Part shown: piece after piece, positions 9,691-19,569 of the stretch
Numbering within the stretch: the stretch's first letter is position 1
Layout: each line of letters begins with the position of its first letter
Assembly: GCA_034669965.1 (NCBI GenBank)
Contig: JAXMOK010000002.1
Coordinates: 310,001 to 374,000 of the forward strand
DNA: 64,000 bases
Origin: HXMU1420-13 sp034669965
GTDB lineage: Bacteria; Bacteroidota; Rhodothermia; Balneolales; Balneolaceae
Direction: 5' to 3'
Position numbers and translations under genes: made by a program
The notes under the pieces: model-generated
The model's database searches: none
What the model was told of the DNA's origin: nothing
Seen by the model: the letters and a program-made list of their open reading frames with translations, nothing else

Positions 9691-9803
9691 AGCACAGATG
9701 TTATCCGGTACAATCAGTTTAACATTATGATGAACTTTTGAACCATCTGGTTCGTAACACAATCTTTATTTTCCATTTATCTGCCTGTCCAAACTGATAA
9801 AAC

Positions 9804-11648
9804 ATGTTTAGGAATACTTTGAATTCGGGTTTACAATACATTTCGGCTGCCATTTTAGTGCTCAACCTTACTGTTGGCTTATCAACCGTAAAAGCACAAC
9901 AATTAAACGACTTGGTAGCAACACCTATAGAAAATCCAACTACAACAATCCCTGTTTTTGTTGATTTCCCTGATAATGCAGCCATCATTATCACATCATC
10001 ACTAACTAATTTACGCTTCGATTCGAATGTCGAAATTATCGCTGACCGGAGTGAACCGGCAACCGGCGAATATCGGTTGATAATCCCTCCTTTTAGGCAA
10101 ACCATTTCGGTGTACGCTGATAATTATAAACAGCTTCGCTTCACGGTTCCTGTTTCTGAAGCAAGGGAAGTTCTCTTCTACTCCATTGAACCCAAAGAAG
10201 AAGAATTAAATCTGGTTCCAACCTTTTTTGCGATCAGTCCGGCTCAGGCAATGGATGCCACTGTATTTATCGATAATCAGGAAGTAGATATCAATAAGGC
10301 AGTAAATCTGGTTGAGGGATCGCACCAGCTTCGTATAGAGAAAGTGGGTTATCGAACCATTACTGAAGAAATAGAGGTATCCATCAACCAAAACATACGT
10401 AAGTATGAAATGGAACCCATGCAAACTCAGCTTGTTACCATATCGTCGAACCCAGAAGGTGCCAGAGTTGAAGTAAACGACGTTGAACGCGGGCTTACTA
10501 ATTATCAAGGTTTTCTATTCCCCGGTGATTATTTCGTTCGAGTTGCCAAAAATGGATACAAATCTGCCCAACAAACAATAACCATTTTTGAAGGCGACAC
10601 TAATTCTTATCACTTTGAGCTGGAAGAATTCGGTGGTGATTTAAATTTAAGGGTTTCCCCAGCTCATGCTGAAATTCTTTTGAACGAGCAGCCAGTACAA
10701 TTAATAAATGGAAATGCAAAAGTTGATCCCGGCACCTACACTTTAGCAGTATCTGCGGATGGATATGAATCATACTCTGAGCCGATTGTTGTGTTAGAAA
10801 ATGCAATAGTTACACGGGATATCTCACTACGGCAGCTGGTTGGAACTCTACAACAAACCGTTCGGCCCATTTTTGCTGTAGTTACTTTACTTGATGACGA
10901 CGGAATGTTGATTGATGAATGGCAAGGTGCTAATCGATTTAACAATTTACCGGCAGGCCGATATACAATCGAGGCGAGCGCAACCGATTACAAAGATTAC
11001 GAACGTGAAATTGTGATCAGAGAAGGTCGTGTAACCGAGGTTGATATCAGAATGGAGATAATCAACGAAAGAGTATTGACCAACGATCTAACGCGAGAAG
11101 ATCAATCTACTGGTAACGATGACCATGAAAATGATTATTATCAAGAGCAAAGAGACCGTGGTGGTTTCTTTAACTACCCTGATTTTGAAGGCATTTATCT
11201 CCACTACAACTTATTTAAGCCTAGCACGAATGCCTTCGAATCGAATGTTGAGGATGCCTATGGTTTTGGAATTGGGTTTTATAAACATTCGGGCATTATC
11301 ACATCCAGTTTCGATTTAGTGTACAATCGGTACACCTTCATGAATTTGAATCTCCTCCCTGAAGAAATTCGCTCTTACAATATTTCAACTTCTTTGATTC
11401 CAACCCTTTCTTTTGGTCCTGTTTTAATAGGCTACGGAGTTGGCTTAGACTTCACTCAATATGAAGAACCCGATTCCCAATCCTTCGATTATACCTACGA
11501 TGCCTTTACTGCTTTTCAAATAACGATTAAGCCTAAAAACTGGGGGCTTGGTTTTATGATCGACAATAGAAAAAGCTGGGATATTGGCCTTGCCGATGAA
11601 TACCGACCGTGGGAACAACTGAAATACAGCATTGTGTTGGGGTTTTAA
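9804..11648 (+). CDS. PEGA-domain envelope protein with C-terminal barrel-like region
   Basis: A 614-residue exported protein with signal peptide to about residue 31 (cleavage after VKA). The middle carries several PEGA-like surface repeats (LVTISSNPEGARVEVNDVERG, then LRVSPAHAEILLNEQPV, and GTLQQTVRPIFAVVTL), each about 70-80 residues. An acidic linker near 430-450 leads to a C-terminal region of about 160 residues with alternating aromatic residues that could be a small outer-membrane barrel. It heads a run of five adjacent genes to 15508. PEGA repeats are known from surface proteins; the role here is unknown. Confidence 0.78.
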   Translation: MFRNTLNSGLQYISAAILVLNLTVGLSTVKAQQLNDLVATPIENPTTTIPVFVDFPDNAAIIITSSLTNLRFDSNVEIIADRSEPATGEYRLIIPPFRQTISVYADNYKQLRFTVPVSEAREVLFYSIEPKEEELNLVPTFFAISPAQAMDATVFIDNQEVDINKAVNLVEGSHQLRIEKVGYRTITEEIEVSINQNIRKYEMEPMQTQLVTISSNPEGARVEVNDVERGLTNYQGFLFPGDYFVRVAKNGYKSAQQTITIFEGDTNSYHFELEEFGGDLNLRVSPAHAEILLNEQPVQLINGNAKVDPGTYTLAVSADGYESYSEPIVVLENAIVTRDISLRQLVGTLQQTVRPIFAVVTLLDDDGMLIDEWQGANRFNNLPAGRYTIEASATDYKDYEREIVIREGRVTEVDIRMEIINERVLTNDLTREDQSTGNDDHENDYYQEQRDRGGFFNYPDFEGIYLHYNLFKPSTNAFESNVEDAYGFGIGFYKHSGIITSSFDLVYNRYTFMNLNLLPEEIRSYNISTSLIPTLSFGPVLIGYGVGLDFTQYEEPDSQSFDYTYDAFTAFQITIKPKNWGLGFMIDNRKSWDIGLADEYRPWEQLKYSIVLGF

Positions 11649-11651
11649 ACG

Positions 11652-12206
11652 ATGAGCAAAATATTTAAAAAATCTTTCGTTTTACTTGGCATCTACTTGC
11701 TGATTGTGCAATGCGAAAAATCACCGGAAGGTATTTATAACGCTCTTTTTGATGACATCGCTGCAGAAGATATAGAGCTTAGTCTATCGATGAATGTGAC
11801 AAAAGATTTTCAATTGCATGGGGAGTCTGCTAAAGAAAATAACAGTATGGTAAATTGGGGTGAGCTCATTTATTTTGATGCAAAAATTGGAAACCCTTTG
11901 CCTGAATCAGTAACCAATGTTGAACTGGAGATTGTTGGTGTAAACAATACAACGCATATCGTGGATTGGCATAATAGACGATTAGACTATGGTGTGATTA
12001 ATCCTTTCACTACTTCTAATCCTGATGTATATCTTTGTTTGTTTTGCAATGACCTTAACGAAGTTTATTTAGGACACACCTGGGTAGAGATAACTGAAAC
12101 TAACTTAGGTACCTCTTCTATTACCCTAGATATTCAAATCTCATTTGATTTTCGGGATGTCGAATATACACAGGAAACTAATTATACATTCACCATTTTC
12201 CCTTGA
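11652..12206 (+). CDS. Hypothetical lipoprotein
   Basis: A 184-residue protein not recognised by family. The N-terminus has a lysine cluster, a hydrophobic stretch and then IVQC, which fits a lipobox with cysteine near residue 21. The mature part is rich in beta-prone segments (FDAKIGNPLPESVTNVELEIVG) and looks like an immunoglobulin-type sandwich. It starts 3 bases after the PEGA gene and ends 3 bases before the next, so it is surely in the same operon. Confidence 0.6.
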   Translation: MSKIFKKSFVLLGIYLLIVQCEKSPEGIYNALFDDIAAEDIELSLSMNVTKDFQLHGESAKENNSMVNWGELIYFDAKIGNPLPESVTNVELEIVGVNNTTHIVDWHNRRLDYGVINPFTTSNPDVYLCLFCNDLNEVYLGHTWVEITETNLGTSSITLDIQISFDFRDVEYTQETNYTFTIFP

Positions 12207-12209
12207 TGA

Positions 12210-13769
12210 ATGAGCAAGTTTGCTAACATATCAGTACCGATTATTGTTTCTTTATTGATGATTGCCTCTTCGGCAATGTCACCTGTATTTGGGCAACTCT
12301 CTGAACAGCAAATCAAACTCAGTGGCAATTACTTTTGGGGGCATGGATTTGGCGAACAGCGCGAAGGTGCCGTAAATAACGCCAAGCGCGATCTTATCGA
12401 AAAGATGTACGTTCGGATCGTGTCGGAGTCGCAATTTTCTGAGCGAGATACAAACGACGAGTATTTTGTTGAGCTTAAATCAACCACCCAAACCAACAGC
12501 CGAATCGAGCTTCGAGGACTGAATTACCTGCCTGCGCAACTGCGTCGAGATGGCACCTGGGAGAGCATCGCTTATCTTGCTAAAGCTGATTTCCAACGCT
12601 CCATCGAAGATGCAGAAACACAGCTTTTAAGCACGCTTTCGCACGCCCTTGAAGACGAACGCAATGGAAAAATAAACGCTGCGATTCCGGTGTTCATGGA
12701 TGTGCTCGCCTCAACCTACTTCTACCCTCTTTCGTTTTACACGCAGCCCGATGTGAATGGCGAACAATTCGAATTGCGATCGTTTGTAAACAGAAAATTA
12801 ACCAGCTGGCTAAACTCTATAGCTTGGGAAGTAACCAACGTTCGAAACTTGTCGTCCAACACCAACACGGAGTTCTATTTCGATCTTCAATTTCGATATA
12901 AAGATCAGCCGGTTTCCAATGTCTTGGTTAATTTAAACAAGCCCGGCTATCCGGTGCATACCATCAAAAATGGACTGGCAACTATTTTCTACGATTATAA
13001 ACCTGATGAGCTGATTGAGCGATTTAGTGCTCGGCTTAACCCCGAAATTTACCCCGTAATTGAGGAAGACAAACAGGAAATTCTCGCTAACATTCTACCC
13101 CAGCGCCAAATTACATTTGAGGTCGATTTCAGTGAAATCATCAACATAGCTATCCAAGTTGACAACGAAAATCCTGAAGTTTGGGTGTTGTATCCATCGG
13201 TGAAGAATCTAAGTGTATTTGATGTTCAATGGACCTTTAAAGGCGAGACGTTCAGTACTAATTCTCTTCGTATCAATCCGGCGATGTTGAATACCGATAC
13301 TCCCGTTCAACTTACTTTAAATGCATCTGAAGATTTAAGCGTGATTCGAATTTTAACTCCAACCGGCTCGTGGATTGAGCCTACCTTGGCTTCCGAAATT
13401 GATGAACAAGATGAATCCACGCAAAACCTGATTCTAGAAAACAGTGACGTTCATTTCGAAATTCCGGGCGACAAATCGGAGTATATAAAACAGATTTTAC
13501 GACTTAAAGATGGAGTTCGTCTTACCGAATATTTAAATCGACTGAAATCCCGAGGCGTGTTGAAAGAAGTGGGAAACAAAGCCTCAATGCCCGACAGCGA
13601 CCTCAGTTATCTGGCTATCATCAAACCCGAAAACCGAAAGGTAGAAGCCGTTTTGAGTCCTCTTATTGAAGGCCATCGAACTAATTTAAACAACGATGAA
13701 ACACTTGCTGATGCATCCTTGCCCGAAACCTATGCCGGAATGGGATCAATCTGGTTTCAATTTAATTAA
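12210..13769 (+). CDS. Exported LPP20-like protein of unknown function
   Basis: The 519-residue protein has a signal peptide ending near VFGQ (about residue 28). The first domain has GHGFGEQREGAVNNAKRDLI followed by a helix and strand pattern resembling LPP20/FlgO modules, as in the 9033 and 14735 genes. The remaining about 350 residues look mainly beta and are not recognised. Two ATG codons lie at the junction; the one at 12210 gives the long frame. Tight spacing (3 bases upstream, 6 downstream) places it in the operon. Confidence 0.6.
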   Translation: MSKFANISVPIIVSLLMIASSAMSPVFGQLSEQQIKLSGNYFWGHGFGEQREGAVNNAKRDLIEKMYVRIVSESQFSERDTNDEYFVELKSTTQTNSRIELRGLNYLPAQLRRDGTWESIAYLAKADFQRSIEDAETQLLSTLSHALEDERNGKINAAIPVFMDVLASTYFYPLSFYTQPDVNGEQFELRSFVNRKLTSWLNSIAWEVTNVRNLSSNTNTEFYFDLQFRYKDQPVSNVLVNLNKPGYPVHTIKNGLATIFYDYKPDELIERFSARLNPEIYPVIEEDKQEILANILPQRQITFEVDFSEIINIAIQVDNENPEVWVLYPSVKNLSVFDVQWTFKGETFSTNSLRINPAMLNTDTPVQLTLNASEDLSVIRILTPTGSWIEPTLASEIDEQDESTQNLILENSDVHFEIPGDKSEYIKQILRLKDGVRLTEYLNRLKSRGVLKEVGNKASMPDSDLSYLAIIKPENRKVEAVLSPLIEGHRTNLNNDETLADASLPETYAGMGSIWFQFN

Positions 13770-13775
13770 GTAGCT

Positions 13776-14735
13776 ATGAAGTGTAATTTGCTCACTTATT
13801 TTCTTGTTTTGGTGATTGGTTGGATGGCATCACCTACTACTTATGCCCAAGAACCGGTTGAGGTTTTTGTAGCTGATTTCCCTAACGACGAACTTAGAAT
13901 CACCATCGAAAACAATGTCGGATTCTTTCTAACTACCATCAATGCCTCATCTCCTGCTAAAGAAATCGATTTTTCAGATACGGATAGATTCTCTGCCCGA
14001 TTCAACGACGCATTTAACGAACTGTGGGAAAACACTCCATTTTATATTCCTGAGCTTTCCATCATCGAAACGGTGAATAAGCTTAGCTATGGCATTTTCG
14101 AGATGCGGAATATCCCGGCGTATTTTCTAACTCCCGAAGGGGAAGAGCAATACGAAGAAACAGTGCTTCAATTTGATGCAAACGGACGAATTATAGATTT
14201 CAGGATTGGGTTGGCAGCTCACCGCTATCAAACTCTGATGCAAGAAGGCGAAGACGACATCGATCAAAAAAATCGAACGGTTATTCTAGAATTTGTGGAG
14301 CAAGTCCGCACTGCCTACAACCGAAAAGATCTGGAATTCATCAACACCGTTTTTTCCGACCAAGCACTGATCATTGTTGGAAGCGTGATTCAGAAAACCG
14401 ACGACGAATCGGCCTATCAGCAACAAGTGGAATACCTGCAATTCACCAAAGAAGAGTATGTAACTCGTTTGAAAGGCATCTTTTCGCGTAACGAATGGAT
14501 TGATGTCGGCTACGAAGATATCGCAATTTACAGACATCCCAAGCATTCCGAAATTTACGGTGTGTCGCTTACGCAATACTATAATTCATCCACGTATAGC
14601 GATGTTGGTTATTTGTTCCTACTCATAGATTTCAAAGATCCCGCAAAGCCAATGATTCACGTTCGAACTTGGCAACCTAAAAATGTGACCCCCGAAAGCG
14701 AAATTTTCCATATCGGATTTATGGAGATTTTCTAG
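13776..14735 (+). CDS. Exported protein with NTF2-like domain
   Basis: A 319-residue protein with signal peptide (cleavage near TYAQ). The C-terminal half from about residue 165 has the helix FVEQVRTAYNRKDLEFI and VFSDQALIIVG, the pattern of NTF2/SnoaL-like domains used for small-ligand binding or as scaffolds. The N-terminal half is not recognised. It overlaps the next gene by one base (TAGTG). Its placement between two LPP20-like genes suggests a joint envelope function, which is inference. Confidence 0.6.
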   Translation: MKCNLLTYFLVLVIGWMASPTTYAQEPVEVFVADFPNDELRITIENNVGFFLTTINASSPAKEIDFSDTDRFSARFNDAFNELWENTPFYIPELSIIETVNKLSYGIFEMRNIPAYFLTPEGEEQYEETVLQFDANGRIIDFRIGLAAHRYQTLMQEGEDDIDQKNRTVILEFVEQVRTAYNRKDLEFINTVFSDQALIIVGSVIQKTDDESAYQQQVEYLQFTKEEYVTRLKGIFSRNEWIDVGYEDIAIYRHPKHSEIYGVSLTQYYNSSTYSDVGYLFLLIDFKDPAKPMIHVRTWQPKNVTPESEIFHIGFMEIF

Positions 14736-15508
14736 TGTTCGATCTGCGCTTCATAATCCTGATTGTAGCCGTCATGTTAGCTTCGTGTAGTTCGTCTAAG
14801 CCGACTGCAACGAACAATCCAGCTCTTCCCTCTCTTGAATCGATTTCGATTCATTCCCCAAATCAAGTGCATGGAATTGGGTTTGCCCGACTTTCGAGCT
14901 TCAATCCCGAACGTTCTTTTCAGGAAGCCAAGCGAAATGCTATCACCGATCTGGAATCATCGTTGCTAACCAGCGTGTATCTCGAATATTATGGCGATAA
15001 TACCATCAGCTCAAAATTAAGAGCAGAATATGGCATCGCAGATGATCTTCAGTCGCACGAATACACCGAGTTAGATTCCCTCGCTGTGGGCGAATGGGCA
15101 GTGTATTATCTGTCTGATCCCTCTAATCAAGAACGATTCCCTCTCTCGTTGATAGCAAAAGCTCAAAATCTAAAATGGACCGACGCACTCTTCGAACCCC
15201 AAATTGTGGATGGCTTTTGGATCGCATCCGGCTATCACGAACAGACACAGTTTAACCCCGATCGGGGCTGGACCAAAGCTAAACAGCACGCGCTGAAAAA
15301 CCTCTCCGAGTATCTGAACACCAAAGTTCAATCGCTGCAACGAACTTACGATAACGACTTTTCCTCGGTGCATTATGTCACATCCAAGCACGTGTTCAAT
15401 TCCATCGGCGTGATTGACCGTGCCTACATCGGTAAAAACTATCATGTGTTAATTATGATTCGGGAAAGTGATATCATCCGCGTTGATGAACCACCCACGA
15501 GCCAATAA
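14735..15508 (+). CDS. Lipoprotein with two LPP20-like modules
   Basis: A 257-residue lipoprotein starting with GTG that overlaps the previous stop. The lipobox is MLASC. Two successive modules are visible: the first with VHGIGFARL and a helix RSFQEAKRNAITDLESSL; the second with WIASGYHEQTQF and GWTKAKQHALKNLSEYL. Each pairs a short G-rich strand with a long helix, as in LPP20 proteins. The end overlaps the gluconokinase start at 15486 by 23 bases. Confidence 0.66.
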   Translation: MFDLRFIILIVAVMLASCSSSKPTATNNPALPSLESISIHSPNQVHGIGFARLSSFNPERSFQEAKRNAITDLESSLLTSVYLEYYGDNTISSKLRAEYGIADDLQSHEYTELDSLAVGEWAVYYLSDPSNQERFPLSLIAKAQNLKWTDALFEPQIVDGFWIASGYHEQTQFNPDRGWTKAKQHALKNLSEYLNTKVQSLQRTYDNDFSSVHYVTSKHVFNSIGVIDRAYIGKNYHVLIMIRESDIIRVDEPPTSQ

Positions 15509-15998
15509 CATCCCCGATCAACCGCGCATCATTGTACTTGGTGTAAGCGGATCGGGCAAGAGCACCGTCGCTTCTCTCCTTTCTCAACATTTGAATGTTC
15601 CTTTTATAGAGGCCGATGATTTCCATCCTGAGGCGAACATCTACAAAATGAAAAGTGGAATTCCGCTCAATGATTCCGATCGTGAACCGTGGCTCAAAGC
15701 GTTAAATCAGCATATGAAGGACTATTCGGTAACCGGCTTCGTGCTGGCTTGCTCTGCTTTGAAAGAGCCTTACCGCGAAATATTGATGCACGGTATACCG
15801 TCGATTCATTGGGTGTATTTGGATGGAAATTTCGAGCAAATCTATCACCGGATGCAGCAACGTTCCCATTTTATGAAACCCAAAATGTTGCAGAGCCAAT
15901 TCGAAGCACTGGAAATTCCCAAATATGGAATTCATTGCTCAATTGATTATCCTCCCGAGGAAATTGTGAACCAAATTTTGAATCAACTTAGTGAGTAA
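15486..15998 (+). CDS. gntK: Gluconokinase
   Basis: It phosphorylates D-gluconate to 6-phosphogluconate. The 170-residue frame from the ATG at 15486 has P-loop GVSGSGKST, the EADDFHPEAN motif and ACSALKEPYRE, all characteristic of GntK/IDNK. A longer in-frame GTG at 15468 adds six residues and is less likely. The start lies inside the preceding lipoprotein gene and the end overlaps gnd by 8 bases, so translation is probably coupled from both sides. Confidence 0.93.
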   Translation: MNHPRANNIPDQPRIIVLGVSGSGKSTVASLLSQHLNVPFIEADDFHPEANIYKMKSGIPLNDSDREPWLKALNQHMKDYSVTGFVLACSALKEPYREILMHGIPSIHWVYLDGNFEQIYHRMQQRSHFMKPKMLQSQFEALEIPKYGIHCSIDYPPEEIVNQILNQLSE

Positions 15999-17388
15999 TA
16001 CACAATCGGAAATCGGGGTTTTGGGTTTAGGCGTGATGGGCGCTGCACTTAGTTTAAACCTTGCCGATCGATCTTTTAGAATAGCGGTGTACAACCGAGA
16101 CGGCGGACCCGAAAAAGGCACCGTTTCAAAATTCCTTGCTGATAACGCTACGCATTCTAACATTCAGGGATTTACCGATCTCAAAGACTTCGTTTCAAAT
16201 TTGGAACGACCCAGAAAAATCATTGTGATGATTTCTGCTTCGGCCGTGGATGCAGTCCTCGCTGATCTCCTGCCCCTACTCGATGCTGACGACATCATCC
16301 TTGATGCCGGAAATTCCCATTTCAAAGAAACGGAAGCGCGACAAGCACTCTGCTCGAAATCAGAGATCGAGTTTATCGGGTGCGGCGTTTCGGGTGGAGA
16401 ACGAGGAGCACGATTCGGTCCTTCGATTATGCCCGGTGGCTCACCAACAGCTTTTTCTGCGGTTGAGCCTTACCTGAAAGCCATTGCTGCAAAGGATAAA
16501 AACGGAAAGCCTTGCATGAGTTTTGTAGGAAAAGGTGGCGCAGGACATTTTGTGAAAATGGTGCACAACGGCATCGAATATGTGGAGATGCAATTGCTGG
16601 CCGAGCTGTATCAATTATTGCGTGGTTCTTGGTCAAATGAACAGATTTCTGAGCTTTTTGAAAGCTGGAACGACGGTGAGCTACACAGCTATTTACTGGA
16701 AATCTCATCAAACATTCTTATCAAAAAAGAAGGCGACCGCTATTTATTAGATCAGATTCTAGATCGGGCCGGAAATAAAGGAACCGGTAGCTGGAGCAGT
16801 ATTTCTGCACTGGAATTAGGCTCAGAAAATTCCATGATGAGCGCCGCAGTATTTGCCCGGTATTTGTCTTCCCAAAAAGAAACGCGAATTCGTTTAAATC
16901 TACCAAATCGTGAAAAGAGTGATTCGGAGATTGAAATTTCAACTCTGAAAAACGCCTACGATGCTGCACGTCGATTGAATCACTTGCAGGGATTTGAGCT
17001 CATTCGCTTGGCCTCCGAAGAATTCGGTTGGGACATCCATTTCAGTGAATTGGCGCGAATCTGGACCAATGGATGCATCATCCGATCTACTTTGATGGAA
17101 GAACTATCCGATAGATTCAAGACTGCGCCTTCGTTAATGGACGACAAGGAATTCATTTCAGAATTGGGAAATATGGAAGATGCGTTGTCTGAATCGGTAC
17201 TAGCTTTTGCTCGATATCGAATTGCTTCGCCGGCATTTTCATCGGCGTGGAATTACTGGATTGGTCTGACCACCGCCAACGGTCCGGCAAATTTAATCCA
17301 AGCCCAACGCGATTATTTTGGGGCACATAATTATCAACGTGTGGATGATCCGAACGGAGCTGCACATCATACAAACTGGGAAGAATAA
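15991..17388 (+). CDS. gnd: 6-phosphogluconate dehydrogenase, decarboxylating
   Basis: It oxidises and decarboxylates 6-phosphogluconate to ribulose-5-phosphate with NAD(P)+. The 465-residue frame starts with GTG overlapping gntK. It has the Rossmann GLGVMGAALSLN, then GCGVSGGERGARFGPSIMPG (substrate site), GKGGAGHFVKMVHNGIEYV with the catalytic lysine and histidine region, and the C-terminal tail NLIQAQRDYFGAHNYQR. The gene ends in TAATG, overlapping gntP. Between GntK and GntP it makes gluconate enter the pentose phosphate route. Confidence 0.95.
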   Translation: MSNTQSEIGVLGLGVMGAALSLNLADRSFRIAVYNRDGGPEKGTVSKFLADNATHSNIQGFTDLKDFVSNLERPRKIIVMISASAVDAVLADLLPLLDADDIILDAGNSHFKETEARQALCSKSEIEFIGCGVSGGERGARFGPSIMPGGSPTAFSAVEPYLKAIAAKDKNGKPCMSFVGKGGAGHFVKMVHNGIEYVEMQLLAELYQLLRGSWSNEQISELFESWNDGELHSYLLEISSNILIKKEGDRYLLDQILDRAGNKGTGSWSSISALELGSENSMMSAAVFARYLSSQKETRIRLNLPNREKSDSEIEISTLKNAYDAARRLNHLQGFELIRLASEEFGWDIHFSELARIWTNGCIIRSTLMEELSDRFKTAPSLMDDKEFISELGNMEDALSESVLAFARYRIASPAFSSAWNYWIGLTTANGPANLIQAQRDYFGAHNYQRVDDPNGAAHHTNWEE

Positions 17389-18725
17389 TGCTTGATTTGG
17401 GCTTATTGGGTGCGGTTGTCGCCGGGATTGTAATTTTATTAGTGCTGATTCTTCGATTCAAAATTCAGGCCTTCATCAGCTTATTAATTTCGAGTATTTT
17501 GGTGGGATTATTGGCCGGCTTATCTCCCGCTGAAGTCCTTGTCACCATTCAGGAAGGCATGGGCAGCACGCTGGGCTTTGTTGCCACTGTGGTAGGTTTG
17601 GGAGCCATGTTCGGCGCCATTTTGGAACACTCGGGCGGAGCGGAATCCCTTGCCAAATCGCTCATCGCAAAGTTCGGCGAAGACCGTGCTCCCTGGGCGT
17701 TGATGATCACCGGTTTGGTAGTGGCCATTCCCGTTTTCTTTGATGTCGCCTTTATAATTTTGGTGCCCATTGTGTACGCCTTGCAACGCAAAACGGGCAA
17801 ATCGCTGTTGTTTTACGCCTTTCCCCTGCTTGCAGGATTGGGAGCCGCGCACGTGTTCATCCCTCCAACTCCGGGTCCCGTTGCAGTGGCCGATATTTTA
17901 AATGCGGATTTGGGCTGGGTGATTTTATTCGGAATTATCGCCAGTTTACCGGCGGCTATTGTGGGCGGACCGATTTTTACTTCCTACCTCATCAAAAGAA
18001 TGGATGTTACCGCTCCTGAAATGATCGACGAACCCGAAGAACAAACTCTTCCATCTTTCGGGCTTATTGCCTTGATCATCGGGAGTCCGATTTTCCTGAT
18101 TGTAGCCAACACGTTGTTGAATAGTCCGGCTATGACATCCATTTCCGGTTTGGATGGAATCCGCTCAGTTTTTCAGCTAATTGGTCACCCTTTTACGGCT
18201 TTGATCATTGCCAACTTAATTGCTTGGCTCGTGCTAGGACTCAAACGCGGATCTTCGAAAGAAACCCTCCTCGATATCATGACTAAGTCGATGGGTCCGG
18301 CGGGGATTATCATCCTGCTGACGGGCGCTGGCGGTGTGTTTAAGCAAATGCTGGTGAACACCGGAGCCGGCGAGATGATGGCTACTTTCTTTGCCGACAA
18401 AGGCCTGGGCATCCTCTTCTTCGCTTACATTTCTGCCATTTTGATTCGCGTGTTGCAAGGTTCCGCTACTGTTGCCATGATCACCGCTGCGGGATTAGTT
18501 GCGCCTGTGTTGGTTGGTACCACTTCCATCGAAGCCTCGCTCGTGGTTATTGCCATTGCGGCCGGAGCAACTATCCTTTCGCACGTAAACGACAGTGGTT
18601 TCTGGCTGGTGAGCAAATATCTGGGACTGAGTGAGGTGCAAACCTTAAAGAGCTGGTCGGTAGCTACCACTTTGATTTCCATCACCGGATTTCTGATGGT
18701 GCTGATGATGAGTGTTTTTGTGTGA
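17388..18725 (+). CDS. gntP: Gluconate:H+ symporter, GntP family
   Basis: A very hydrophobic protein of 445 residues with about 12 predicted membrane segments and the GntP-family signatures HVFIPPTPGPVAVADIL and HVNDSGFWLVSKYLGLS. It would import gluconate or a related aldonate. The overlap with gnd by one base completes the gntK-gnd-gntP set. No GntR-type regulator or Entner-Doudoroff dehydratase is next to it. The stop is followed by a heptamer repeat tract. Confidence 0.93.
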   Translation: MLDLGLLGAVVAGIVILLVLILRFKIQAFISLLISSILVGLLAGLSPAEVLVTIQEGMGSTLGFVATVVGLGAMFGAILEHSGGAESLAKSLIAKFGEDRAPWALMITGLVVAIPVFFDVAFIILVPIVYALQRKTGKSLLFYAFPLLAGLGAAHVFIPPTPGPVAVADILNADLGWVILFGIIASLPAAIVGGPIFTSYLIKRMDVTAPEMIDEPEEQTLPSFGLIALIIGSPIFLIVANTLLNSPAMTSISGLDGIRSVFQLIGHPFTALIIANLIAWLVLGLKRGSSKETLLDIMTKSMGPAGIIILLTGAGGVFKQMLVNTGAGEMMATFFADKGLGILFFAYISAILIRVLQGSATVAMITAAGLVAPVLVGTTSIEASLVVIAIAAGATILSHVNDSGFWLVSKYLGLSEVQTLKSWSVATTLISITGFLMVLMMSVFV

Positions 18726-18731
18726 TTAAGG

Positions 18732-18824
18732 GAAAAGGCAAAAGTGAAAAGTGAAAAGGGACTCGTTATTCGTTTTTCGAAATTCATCTCGCCGTTCGTC
18801 TTCCGTCGTAAATCGTTCGTCGTC
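18732..18824. repeat. Heptanucleotide repeat tract after gntP
   Basis: Four 7-base units at 18732-18759 (GAAAAGG, CAAAAGT and variants), then CGTTATT-type units from 18764 and CGTCTTC-type units at 18797-18824. Close copies of both blocks recur in the same order at 21819-21844 and 21936-21963. The 18726-19021 gap holds no gene; a CAAGT/ACTTG-like sequence lies near 18870-18890. Confidence 0.8.
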
Positions 18825-19021
18825 TCGCCCCTTTTACCAATTTTCACTTGTTTATGCTCACTTTATGCGAAGTGGCACTTGTACTTTTCGATTGAGAAGC
18901 ATTTATTCATGCTATGCCTGTAAATCAATGGGGTAATGGGGATTAAAGGTAGAGTTTTAATTAGTGTAGCTTAGACTGTGAAATTATAATTCTAGTGTTA
19001 GGCACAATCTAAAAAATATAT

Positions 19022-19558
19022 ATGGATTACGATTTATTCGATTCATTTGTTGAAGATCTCTTAGGCGAACGAAATGCACGTCCAGTCATAATTGTCGGAG
19101 CTTCGAGAATTGATGAGTTACTTTATCGAATATTAAAAAAGTTTCTTATGCCTAAAAGTGCAAAAAAATCTCTACAAGATGAGTTACTTGAAGGCGATAA
19201 TCCAATTGGAACATTTTCATCAAGGATAAAAATGGTTTATAGATTAGGAATTATTGATTTTCAGCTATTCTTGGCATTAGAGAGAGTCAGAACAATTAGA
19301 AATAGGAGTGCTCACTCAATAGAGTTTGAGCCACAAAAGTCTCCAATACGCGAACATATTTCAGAACTTAAAAAAATTATTCTACCTCGTAAATCATACA
19401 CAATGACTAAAGAAAGATACTTTAAAGACATTCAACTTGATCCAATCAAAGAAATACAATGCACTTTAATTACAATTTGCGTGCTACTCGAGGCAATAAA
19501 AGATAATATTTGCGAAATTGGACATAATTATGATGCTGTAGAAATTTCTAAAAAATAA
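19022..19558 (+). CDS. MltR/DUF4145-like protein of the accessory island
   Basis: A 178-residue, mostly helical protein. It has ERNARPVIIVGASRIDELLY, then GTFSSRIKMVYRLGII and ERVRTIRNRSAHS, the order of motifs in the MltR (mannitol repressor) and DUF4145-like group; RNRSAH recalls HEPN-type RxxxxH motifs, but I do not claim nuclease activity. Arginine codons are mainly AGA/AGG and the gene is AT-rich, unlike the flanking gluconate genes, which suggests acquisition. It is followed after 11 bases by the DGQHR gene, so the two are likely co-transcribed. Confidence 0.65.
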   Translation: MDYDLFDSFVEDLLGERNARPVIIVGASRIDELLYRILKKFLMPKSAKKSLQDELLEGDNPIGTFSSRIKMVYRLGIIDFQLFLALERVRTIRNRSAHSIEFEPQKSPIREHISELKKIILPRKSYTMTKERYFKDIQLDPIKEIQCTLITICVLLEAIKDNICEIGHNYDAVEISKK

Positions 19559-19569
19559 ATTAAACTGTA

